Program-made: the position numbers and the translations under genes
In this document: positions 1 to 10,340 of the stretch, in pieces
Layout of the letters: each line of letters starts with the position of its first letter
How positions within the stretch are numbered: position 1 is the stretch's first letter
Notes under the pieces: generated by a model
Database searches by the model: none
What the model was told of the DNA's origin: nothing
What the model saw: only the letters and a program-made list of their open reading frames with translations
DNA from: Lycocorax pyrrhopterus obiensis
Lineage: Eukaryota; Chordata; Aves; Passeriformes; Paradisaeidae
DNA length: 64,000 nt
Reading direction: 5' to 3'
NCBI GenBank assembly: GCA_014706295.1
Contig: JACSVZ010000009.1
Span: 36,343,768 to 36,407,767, forward strand

Positions 1-1329
1 ACCACACGGAGAGCATCTGCATATTTGATTTTGTTTGCACCAGATTCCTGGCTCTCACTGTCTTAGGGATACCCAAGAGGGTCACAGTTGTCATAAGCAT
101 GTCTTAGGTGGGTGCTTCAGAATTGTCCTGGGATGGTATTGAGCCAATCCAGCAGCTTCCTTGCGCAAAGTATGTGCAGCGGAAGAGGGAGCGAGGGAGG
201 AGGAATGCGTGGCATTCCCCTCCGTCTCTCTGGCACAATTGTCCTGGTGGTCCTGTTTCAGCTGGTGGAATCCAGAACAGCCCCGTGGCTCTGCTAGGGC
301 ACGTGAAGCTCCTTTTTCTGACCCTTATATGGCACAGGATCACAGCGCGACCGGCGGGGTTGGCTTGCGGCTCCTTTTCCTCTTTGCTCAGCCACAACCA
401 GCCCAAACATGACGTGTTTAGGAATCTGGCCCTATATTTCCAAACTCCATGCAAATATGGTAATAATAGCTAAACTGACATTTGCTTTTGCTTCTGTATA
501 GTATGTCTTTAATATGATTACTACCCTTAACATTTAAAGGAACTCTGACAGTTATGTAATCCCTTCAACATTTAAGTACAACAGGAATTTATTATTAAGT
601 GCGGTGGCTGGAAATGGAGCACTTCTTTCATTCACACTATAAACAGTTATGTTGGATTAGTAATCCTGCTTGTCAGAGTTGTTCACTGTTTGATATTAAT
701 CAGTGGGTTTATGAAAGGTGCAATAGAAGGCAGAAATGAGCAGTGAAGAAGTTGTAAACCTTGGTTCCAAAAAATCAGACTCTATCTAATGCTCAAGTTC
801 ACAACATTTCTTGCAATGACCTTAGACTAAGGAGAAAGGAAGTGCTGCATTATGGTAGTGGTACCTCTAACTATCTTTTGATAAACATATATTTAGTTTC
901 TCACTATATAAATGCAAGAGCTGGTAGTGATGAAAGCCCAGACTTTTGAGAACATTTTTAGGTTGTTTTGTAAAGAGTGTGTTTTTCAGATTGTTGTGTA
1001 GATCGAGCATGATACAACCTAGCAAAACACTTAATGATCAAATATTACATGACAAAATGAATAGCATCTCCTTTTAGTGCTTATCCACTATTAAAATCAT
1101 GTGCAAATCACTTCACCTGAATATTTCTACCTAATTTGTGGGTTGTTATCTTTGAGCTACATAATTAATTTCTGTATCTTGCAAACACTGTTGCACTGCA
1201 AGTTTGTTGTTGATTTTTTTCCCTTTTTTTTAACACTTCTGAGTCTCTAGTACATATTCATGCAGCACATAGAGAGGAGCCAGGTCCTCTGGTTGGAAAT
1301 GTCATCCTGTGAGATCTTTAGATGATCAA

Positions 1330-1480
1330 AGTGACAATGACACCATTGTAATGCAACATGTCTTCAAACAATGCATAATAAATTACCATGATTGGTTAAT
1401 GAACATGCATGATTAATGAAACAAAATATAGACATATAATGAAGGCTTTTCTTGTAAATGTCAGTCATCTTCCTTGTTCA
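1330..1480. promoter_or_regulatory. Candidate regulatory block with paired homeodomain-like sites
   Basis: AT-rich, repeat-free sequence. The octamer TTAATGAA occurs at 1396-1403 and again at 1413-1420, flanking a palindromic ATGCAT core. TAAT-type cores are the usual contacts of homeodomain proteins, and the half sites here are closely spaced. The call rests on motif texture only. Conservation across birds would be needed to separate it from ordinary AT-rich DNA. Confidence 0.18.
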
Positions 1481-1969
1481 AATGCTTCTGGATATGTTTC
1501 TTATACACCTTGCAGAATAGTTGACATATATGTATGTAGATATACCGAAGTGAAATCAAAATGCAATGTATAACCTTTCCACAAGAAGTGAAATTACACT
1601 TGAAGAGCATATTTGACAGGTTTCTATACCTAGGTTTGTTTCAAGTTAATTTTTCTCCCTTATTGTTGAAATCTTGCTTGTTACAGCTTTGTTTTGGCAT
1701 TGAAAAAAATAAATCTTCATTGAATAACATTGGACTTCGTTAAACTATGTATATCTTTCACTGATAGCTTTTAAAGCAACGTGGCATTAGCTTTTTAAAT
1801 TCTCAGGGCTAAATTTAGCGTTTGCTTGTGGTAGGATCAAAAGTGTCAAAAATCTGCATCACTGCCTCATTATCAATCACTGGGATATTTTGGGAGAAGC
1901 AGTTTGATTTGCATCGTCGGACCTCCTACCTAGCATCACAGAAGGCTGTGCATCAATAAAATTAACTTT

Positions 1970-2650
1970 TGTCACTCAAACCAAATTGGGCTGAGGCGCC
2001 CCTGCCAGAACAGCTCATGTGCGTGCGAGGAGCGCGGCTGATCCCGGAAACGCTCGAACCTTGTTTGGGAAGGCAGAATAAATTAATTAATCCACTTCTG
2101 GGTGTTGTCCCAGAGCTTTCTTTATGTCTCAAAAGAAATCCAGCCGGAAGGCGATAGATCTCCCTCGCACAGAGCAAGCAAAACGAAAAGTCTGGATTCA
2201 ACCGGCACAGCAATGGGCTGGACCAGATCCTGCCTGCTCCATCGCGGTGTGCAGAGCCCTGCCCAGCTGTGCCTCACCTGTGGAAGCCTTGGAGCTGTGA
2301 TTTACAGTGCAGCCGCCCTTTGCTCAGCTCCCTGTTGCTCTGGAGGAAGTTGCTGCAGCTCTTTGCAGAGCACAACGTACCTCTCATCTCCTGCCAGCTC
2401 TGCAGAGCAGAGCAGTTCCCGACGGCAGGATCACCACCCTCGTCGCCTCCTTCATCGCTCGCCGAGCGGGAGACGCTGCTCTTCCAACATCTGGAGGTCT
2501 GGTCTGCAGCATGGGGTGCCTGGGGTTCACACGCTCCCCTTCTCCATGGATCCGGTTCCAGCCATGCTGGGAGCCTTTCCCAGTGAAGCCCAGCATGGCT
2601 GGCTGTCCTTTCTGCCAGCAGGCCACGGCAGCAAGGCAGTAAAAAGACAA
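1970..2650. other. GC-rich patch with several CpGs
   Basis: This stretch is clearly richer in G and C than its surroundings. It holds scattered CpGs, notably near 2020-2060, 2140-2150 and 2415-2475. Several open frames occur together on both strands, as expected when stop codons become rare in GC-rich DNA. It could be a weak CpG island or simply a local composition shift. No TATA box or initiator is evident. A perfect inverted repeat lies at its right end. Confidence 0.45.
2558..2602. repeat. Perfect inverted repeat, 14-bp arms, 17-base loop
   Basis: The left arm at 2558-2571 (CCAGCCATGCTGGG) is the exact reverse complement of the right arm at 2589-2602. The loop is 17 bases. Pairing does not continue beyond the arms on either side, so the stem is shorter than a normal microRNA precursor. 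A transcript from either strand would fold here into a GC-rich hairpin. Confidence 0.85.
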
Positions 2651-4954
2651 AAAGTCACAGCCTTCCTACAACATCTATTATTTTTTGCTGGAGGTTATAT
2701 GAAGCAGAGTGGAGGGAGGTGGATGTATCCTGCCTGGCTGCATCCTGCTTTGCAGCCAACCCACGCAGGAGACAGAGTTGACTTTTCTTGGGCCTTTTGG
2801 CAAAAGAAACAATTTTGTTAAGTCTTACCCGTTCTAAAACACTTTGTGTGGTTTTAAGATAAAAGTGAGTGCGTGTTCCTGGGCATCAGTTTCTAAATAA
2901 CAGATCATCATCCAGTAACTGCTTTTTTCACCCCTCCACTCTAAAATTTCTTTCAGATGCTCAGCACTGTGCTGTAATTATATGTGATATTAGCTGCTAA
3001 AGATATGTCCTTAGTACATCCAGTCCTCCTTCCTCCTGTGAATCCATCCGTAGCCCATTGATATGGCCCTCATCCATATTTACTGATAGATTTTGTTGCT
3101 CTTTGAATTCATGATGAAAAATGGTAGTTTTCTGTGTTTCTGGGGTTTTGGTTGGTTTGTTTGGGATTTAAGCTGTTCCGTAGCTGCAGTTTGCCCCAGG
3201 AACCAAAGAAACCACTGAGCTTTTTATCCCCTCAGGAAAAAGGTAACAATTTATGGAGAGACTGCAAAAAGGCAGGATTAGGGGATTTTAGAAAATGTAA
3301 ACCTTTTCCTTTTTGTGTTGTACAGGCCTTTCCCAAGATGTCATTCCTCAGGAAAACGTGCTACTGTAGTGTAGATGGATGAAAAGTTTAAAGTCGAGTT
3401 TGAACAAAGTACATGCGCACTCTTTGTCACCTAAATAATTGTTTCAGTACTGCCTGTGTAACAAATATTTAGACTTTGATCTACTTTTAAAGCCAGACAG
3501 CTCTTGAAAATTTTTCTAGGCATTTTCCCCATTTCCTGAGCCAAGGAAAGGATTTTTCAAAGCCTAAGTCAGCTTGTTTTTTCTCAGAGGAAATTATGTT
3601 ATTTTAGTGTACCTGGTAGGGCCAATGAAATATTAAGAAACCTCAAATGCTCGCTTTTGTGCAAAGATTTCTGAAAAGGGTAAATCCAAACAAGACTAAA
3701 TAATTTCTCTTAAACCCTTAAGCAAATGAAATATACAGATTTGCACTGTCTTTTCAATAATATTCTTCAAATTCTAATTAACAAGTAAACCAGGCCACAT
3801 GCAAATTCAAATGAAATTTTATTAAATTTTATCAAATTATTGGTATGGGACATGAAAGGAAATAATCTTAAAAATATCAGCAGAACACTAACTGGTAATA
3901 ACTCTAATTGGCTTCTCTTTGCTCCTATACTACAGTGGGTGCTTGGACAAATCAGTTGGAAAGAAATAGATGGACTTGTATGAATTGCACTCTGTGCTGG
4001 GTGAGAAAGAGCTTCAAGAGGCTGAACCATTTCATGGCAACATTTGGTAAAACAGCTTTCACCTTTTCAATGCTTATAACAACCAAGCTTCTGTTTGATG
4101 TTACCAAAAAAAAGATATTTTTTCCAAACTTTTTTAAATTTAAAACTGCTTGTTAAATTAATTGCAGGAAGAAAAGTGGGATACTCCATTTTTAAAAAAC
4201 TGTTCACCTCTGACAGGCGTGGTCCTGGTGTAGGTCATTATGACTAATCATGGGATGAGCTCTGCTGGTGTTTAGAACCAAGTTCCAAAGAGGAATTAGT
4301 GGCATCACTTGGAAGTAGATTTTACAACCGAAAGAAAATAAACTGCAAAAAATCTAATCCAGAAGACAAAATTAATTAGTATGAGAGCAATCTATCAAAG
4401 CATTCATAGAAATAGAAAAGCCACCACTTATTTGGAGCAAACAGTCCCTTCCTTTCCCTCCTCTGTTTACCCTTTAAAAGAGAAGGTAATTTCTAATGTT
4501 TGCACCACATATTTTTTTTCCTTTAAATTTATTCCTTTGCATTTGACCCTAAGCAGTCTCTCTGACTGAAAGGCATTTGTAACAACACCTAATTTCTGTT
4601 TCTTCAAGGTTAAGAATATCCATAGGTATCCATTCAGGGCATATTTATTCAAAGGTTAGAAAGTACACCAAACTGTTGTCTAGTGTAGACTTCATTTTAG
4701 GAGCAAACATAAACACGAAGGAACTATAATCCTGGTGTAATGTAGGAATCTAATTAAGACTAATGAGGCAACATTAAATTTAATGTATGATGCATTTTAT
4801 ATGCCTTACCATTAGAGCTGCAGCAAGCTGTTCATCAGAGTGTCGAACTTTGGTGAATAAGCCCCTCAAGGCATTGTTAAACAATCTGGGCTTAGGCCTT
4901 CTCCTGCCCATTAGGTTGTGTTGGGCTTGGAAAAATCTAGATATAAATGGAAAT

Positions 4955-4986
4955 GGGGTGGGGGGGGAAGAAAAAGGGGGGAGGCC
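4955..4986 (+). repeat. G-rich polypurine run
   Basis: Almost pure purine on the + strand: a GGGG run, a T, eight Gs, a short A-rich spacer and six more Gs. The run pattern could allow a G-quadruplex, but the A-rich spacer is long for a stable one. It is most simply low-complexity sequence. Confidence 0.5.
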
Positions 4987-5473
4987 TCAAGAAGTTCTGC
5001 CTATCTTTGAATGGCTCAGCAAGCTGATAAAAAGGGAAGATAAATGGATGGCTGCGTGTGACACCCTCGAGGAGGTGCCAGGCTGGGACAGAAGGGAGGA
5101 GGGCCAAGTGTGATGTGTGAACTGCTGTTTGAGAGGCACCTCTAGCAACGGGAGTGGGAAAAGGCTGGGATTTAAGTGACACAGTTTATCAAGAAGAATG
5201 GGCATGGTGATCATTGCTTAACAGCTAATTGACAGTATAGTTTATTGCGGATTTTTCTTTTTTTTTTTTAAATTTTTCTTCAATTCAGGAAGTTCAGTAG
5301 GTCCTTACATGTATTTAAAAGTACAGAAAAATAGGAGTATAGCTCTAGACACAAATTTCCCTCTCCAGATTCTTTCCCCCCAGTACAAATGGAAGACTCC
5401 TCCAACAATACAAACAAAACTTTTGACAATGATTTATCACATAACCCTTCACAGAGTCTGTTTAAGTCCCCAT

Positions 5474-5601
5474 TACTGGAGGGATTTAAGACTTGTAGAT
5501 CTGGCACTTGGGGACAGGGGTTAGTGGTGGGCTTGGCAGCGATGGGCTAACAGTTCAACTTGATGATCTTAGAGGGCTTTCCCAACCTAAATTATTTTAT
5601 A
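5474..5601 (+). mobile_element. CR1 retrotransposon fragment, 3' end, + orientation
   Basis: A 5'-truncated piece of a CR1 non-LTR retrotransposon. The segment runs through the 3' untranslated end typical of bird CR1: GGGATTTAAGACTTGTAGA, then a GGTGGGCTTGGCAG stretch, then TTGATGATCTTAGAGGGCTTT and CCCAACCTAAA. It belongs to the CR1 subgroup whose tail has the 'gatcttagaggtctt' form. It is degenerate after the tail, with ATTATTTTAT in place of the usual ATTCTATG repeats. It has no coding part and cannot move by itself. Confidence 0.88.
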
Positions 5602-8600
5602 TTTGCCTTAACATGCAGGGAAGTAAACAGGATACAATGAGGGTAAAGATGAGTTTGAATGAAGATTGGGTGCTGAGGAATGGAGAGATTTTTGGAGGAG
5701 CATGTAATGAGTTGACTTCTTGGGTTTGCAGTATAAACTGATACTATGGTGATGGGTCAGAAGTGCAGATGGGGCTGTAGTTTGGACAAATTCATGGGCT
5801 CTGGTGTTAATTGGTGATTGCCAGCTGCTGTGAGACTGGGCCAATCACGAGAAGAAGGCGAGGTAAGGAGGAGTTAGTTGGTGTGGGGAGAGGGGATGGG
5901 GAGGGTCAGTGTCAAAGTGCACTTCAACCCTGCTGCTCCGAAAGCTGAGTTTCAGCCTACTACATCCTGGAAATTCATTCCAGTTTATATTATTGCATGT
6001 GTTAGTGATGGCTTGAGTGTTTGAGACTTTGAAGTATTTCATCTACACGTGAAATTGGAATTTTTTTTCTTTCTTTCTTTCTTTTTTTTTTTTTTTTTCC
6101 TGTGGAATATAGCCATGGAAACCTGTGGTCTGTGCTGGAAAATAAATGACTGGAAATGTTCCTCAGTGACTAACTTGCTACAAGACACTATTGTAAGTGC
6201 AAACACCAAGCTATACTTTTGACAACAAACAAATGTCATGTGCTGGGTTGGAATTAGGGGTTCAGCAGTGAGGCTGGTCCGAGGAAAAAGATGCTGTCAG
6301 GATGACTGGCAGTGGTGCAGTGGGAAAAGCAAAGGTACCTATTGCACAGGTTTGGGCTGGGGGAATGAGTTATTCCTTGCAGGAACATCAGAAAGCACCA
6401 TGAATGCTCAGCTGGGGGCAGAAAAGAAAACAGTGCTGCCAGAGGGGCTTCAGGGGGGTGGGAAGGAGCGACGTGTTCACAAGTGTTTGGGGATTGACCT
6501 CACTCAGCTGCTATGGAAGTGTGGGTGGGGGGGACGACTTCAAGGCAAGCAGATGTAGGCTGATGCTGAGAGTTTTTACAGTCCCCTGGTGTGTGAGGGA
6601 CATGCTGGGACCACCCCATTGTACCTGACCTGTCTGCCTGAGAGACGGAGAGAAAAAGCACATGCAAGGGGGGCGGTTTTCCCACCACAACCCGCTCTGC
6701 TCTTTCCCTTCCCTAAGGGAATGCCTGTGTGCCTCTACCTGTACAAACCTGAGGGATGTTTATGCTGTTACATTCACTCCCTATTCAGTGCTGAGCTGAA
6801 GGTAGATGGAGGATGAATTTAAACAGGGAGATGTGAAGGTTTATGGAAGCAGGTAACTTCTGTGACCCCTCCATTCCTCATCCCCTTATGTTCTGTGCTC
6901 ATCTATCCATAGAAAAAAAACTAAACAGCAAATCACAGAAAGTTTAAATTTATTTCTGAGGTAGTTATTAATTTATTTTCATTTTATTTTTCCTTCTCCA
7001 ACATCCTTTTTATTTCATTAATACCAATTCCTGATCTTTCTTGTGACTGAGCTAGGAGTATGCACACTTTTCAAAGCACGTTTATAGGTCATATTTTTTC
7101 CCTTTAGGATTTCATCTTTTCATTGAACACATCACACTCTGCTCAGCTTTTGCCAGCTGGGTGCTCTCTTCCTGTGGATCACAGTTCTGGGATGTCCTCC
7201 CAGCTTGGCCTCACTGATCTGGGCCCCAGGGCAGCCTGTGCCCCACTGGGGTTTGTAACATGCAGGTTTAAATACATATCACAACCAAAGCTATCAGGGC
7301 TAAGACATTTTCAAGGCTCCCTAAACCCCACCACTTGGTGTTTAACCCAGTTTTAGGGAAAATGCAATAGATAAACCTACCTGCCTTTCTTTATTGTGTG
7401 TGAGTGTTGTTTGGATCTAGGTCAAATTCCTTGAATGAGATAAACATCCTTTTTATCTCAGCATCCTGTTGCAAATGGCTTTTCCTTTAGGAACGGATTC
7501 TCACCCTCCTCTGCAGCCAACTCCCTTCTGCTTTCCCACTGAAACAACCGTGGTATTACCATAGCTTGGGATTTCTGTCTGGGATGTTAGGACAAACAAG
7601 GATGGTGCAAACCTTGGGAAGTGTTTGGTCTGCTAGAAAAGCACTCAGATGAGCTTCAAATAGGATTCATAAATTGTACCGGGATCTGGTGGCTGTCAGA
7701 AGTCCTTAGTTCTATTTACTGCCAACGTGGCCACGATGCGGTGGGAACTGCTAACTTTCCTGGTGCGGTGTTTTTCATGCTGGGGTGTGGGTTGTGTTCT
7801 CAAAATCCATCTGGCCATTACTTGTTTCCCCATCACAACAAGCAGCCAAGGTGGTTTTTACATAACCAGCCTTCTGATAGAAGAAAAGAGGTGATTCTTG
7901 CCCAAAAGTGTTACAGGGCTTCCTCCATCCCTGCCCCTTTGGCTGTGCTCAGCTCCTGCAGGCACTGAGCTGGCCCAGGGAAGGGTTAGTCTGTGTCTGC
8001 TCCCTTGAACCTTTTCTTGCCATAGGGAGCCTCTCTTTTAGACAGTAAATCACCAGCGATGATCTGGGAGAGGCTGATCCTCCTCGCCTCTTCAATAGGT
8101 AAATTGCCCTTTTAGGAGAGTGTTCCATGCTCCTGTCCTCATTTTTCATATTTCACTTAAAAAAAGCAGAAAAGAAAAAATAATCTTCCAGGGACTTTGA
8201 CTTAAGCAAAGGCATTTTACAGTCTTTTTCTAATGTCATTCTAAAGTTAAAAAACAATTTGACTTCAAGGGAGATACAGCCCAATTTTTTAAAAACTTAA
8301 TAGGATTAGTCATGGGAACTATTTTTAGCAAAAGTTCAACTTTATCCATGTATTTTAATGTGGGAAAAGTGTGTCCTTTTCCCTCTGCTAATGTTTGATG
8401 TATTCCAGCCCTCCTGCGAGTGTGTTTGAGTATCTTAGGGGCTCTGGAGTGGAGGAGAACTTCCTCTAGGATTCTCTCTGTTTTCTTTCGTGAAAATGAC
8501 ATTCCTAAGCTGTTTCACTTTCTGACAGGAAATGGAGCCTTGCCAAAAATGATTAAAGTCCAAGAAAGCATAACAGTTCCAAAGCTGCAGCAGTTCTTTA

Positions 8601-9989
8601 GGAGTCCCGAGTTTGACATTGTGTCAAACAAATGTGAAATATTGTTTAATAAATTTGAATAATACAGGGAAAGGGAAAAATGGTTCTTGGCTTATAATGC
8701 TGGTGCTCTTTATTAAGTCTGTAAAGGCCTGCCTAGCTCTAATAAATTGAAATATATACATAAATATACTTGTGCATGGATAACAGTTTAATATTGTAAT
8801 ATATAATGAACGGCGCACACGCACCCCCCACATGCAGACATTGATTTATTTGTGCTATGACCATATATATATTGATATGTGTGTGTAGACTCCCTCACAA
8901 GTTTGTATATATTTATGCACGGAATTACCATTCGCAGGCAACTCCTGTGCCTGCTTCATATAAGAAATATCATAAGTGTTACTTATAAGGTGTGACGTGA
9001 CATTATGACTTTAAAAAAATACTGATCTAATGCTAGATATAATACAATTGTTAACTTTTTCTCAATGGTTTTTAATTCAGTGTTTGTTTAAAGGAATTAT
9101 TGTGAGGCCTTTGCTTTATGCCAAACGACACCTTATCACGTAATTCCAGCATTGCTAGAAGGGTTGTGCCAAGGCTCAGGAAAGCAGTGGGAATTCTATG
9201 GCACCCAAGAGCCCGGCTCTGCCACTTCTTCCCATTTAACAACTCCCTCTGCCAGGAGGGCTTCCAGCCACTGAGAGTTTGACAGTTTTCAGTATTGGGG
9301 TATTAACAGTTCTACCAAAATGAGCCAGACTTCTAAGAAATTCCTGTGCTGTCAAACCCATGTGGGAAAAAGTCCTGCCAGGCTCCAGTAGTCCTAAGGT
9401 TACTTCTCAAAATCCACAAAAACCCTTCAGCATTTGTAAGTTGGCTTCCAATTTTATTTTGGATTTTGCTTGTACTATGTTCACTAAAATCACATTTTTA
9501 AGTTGTTTTCTGACCATAAGACTAGGAATTTCCTTTTTTTATTTTTCTTCTTGATTTTAATATAAAAGCTAGATTACATCGTCACCAGATTCCAGGAGCT
9601 CTGAATTTTAAAATTAATCTGATGACTTGAGACTCAATAAAATCGGGACTGTTGACAACTTTTCTAGAAAACATGAAAAGTTCCTGTGTTGGTTCTTGCA
9701 AGAAAACTTCACTTGTTCCCCCTTTGTCAGATATATTGCTCTTCCACCAAAATATATCAAATATTCAGGAACTTATAAAATAATAAAAATGTTCTCCTGA
9801 CACGGTCTCGAAGGCAAAACATTTTTTAAGCGAGGTGCGTTTCAAAGCAAAGCTGTGGGAAAGGTTTCTATTTTTCATTCTTTGTATGGAACTGTCGTGT
9901 TATTTGATTAAAAGGAGTCCTCTTTAATAGTTTTTCTAATGGCATTTGAGATTTCACATCGGTAAAGTTGAGCCGGGACTGTTCATGCC
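5602..9989. other. Noncoding stretch, no gene recognised
   Basis: Unique sequence. It contains a T/C low-complexity tract at about 6061-6100, AT-rich sequence with short TA and TG runs near 8740-8890, and otherwise nothing I can name. Open frames are short. An exon-like segment at 8026-8098, bounded by good splice-site matches, is discussed as a finding but is not called as a gene. Confidence 0.65.
6061..6100 (+). repeat. T-rich (CTTT)n microsatellite-like tract
   Basis: T runs followed by about four CTTT units and then a long T run, ending at CCTGTGG. This is a simple-sequence tract likely to vary in length between individuals. It has no poly(A)-signal context that would mark it as a retrocopy tail. 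Confidence 0.85.
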
Positions 9990-10340
9990 GTCATTCAACA
10001 AGGACAGCGATTCACGGCTACTTTTCAGACGAGCTAAATTGATCAGACAAGTCAGTCAATGTCATTGAGCACTATTTGTCACTTCATAAGCAGCTACAAT
10101 CTGCTGCTCTATAAATGCAGAAGGACCGTCGAATAAATCACATCAACCAGTGGGAGTAGATAGTATCCCTTCATCCATAATTGGAGCGGTCCTCTCCTGT
10201 CACATTCGCTCATTCCCCGCGACTCCGGCGCGGATTGACACTGACAAAGAAAGAGCAGCCGCTGTCAGAGGAGCTGGAGTCTGTCTGCTGCTCCACTCTC
10301 CCCACTAATAGATATCTATCATAATATTGTATTAACATCA
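9990..10340. promoter_or_regulatory. Candidate conserved noncoding element
   Basis: A repeat-free block whose texture differs from its neighbours. It is AT-rich at the flanks with an unusual CpG cluster at about 10185-10236 (CCCCGCGACTCCGGCGCGG). It carries a TAATTG homeodomain core at 10178-10183, a CTGTCA (TALE/MEIS-type) site at 10262-10267, and a perfect 12-bp palindrome ATAGATATCTAT at 10308-10319. Retained CpGs in an otherwise CpG-poor region suggest an unmethylated or constrained element such as a developmental enhancer. There is no open frame with coding character. The call is inferred from motifs and composition, not from alignment. Confidence 0.35.

Larger units (their letters stand above)
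1..5473. other. Noncoding stretch, no gene recognised
   Basis: Unique sequence with no recognisable interspersed repeat. Reading frames are short and mutually overlapping on both strands (for example at 104-473), and none resembles a known protein. A homeodomain-motif cluster lies near 1330-1480 and a GC-richer patch at about 1970-2650. A G-rich polypurine run sits at about 4955-4986, and T-rich low-complexity sequence at about 5255-5280. The 239-codon open frame at 2102-2821 lies over the GC-rich patch. It overlaps open frames in other phases and on the other strand, and its translation has no domain I recognise, so I do not call it a gene. Confidence 0.7.

Noticed and set aside
104..473. 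Open frames of 116 and 121 codons on opposite strands
   Set aside because: Mutual antisense overlap, no recognisable protein features, and length within chance expectation for GC-moderate DNA.
2102..2821. 239-codon open frame on the + strand
   Set aside because: It lies over a GC-rich patch, overlaps other open frames on both strands, and its translation shows no domain, signal peptide or known homologue. No initiation context or splice structure supports it.
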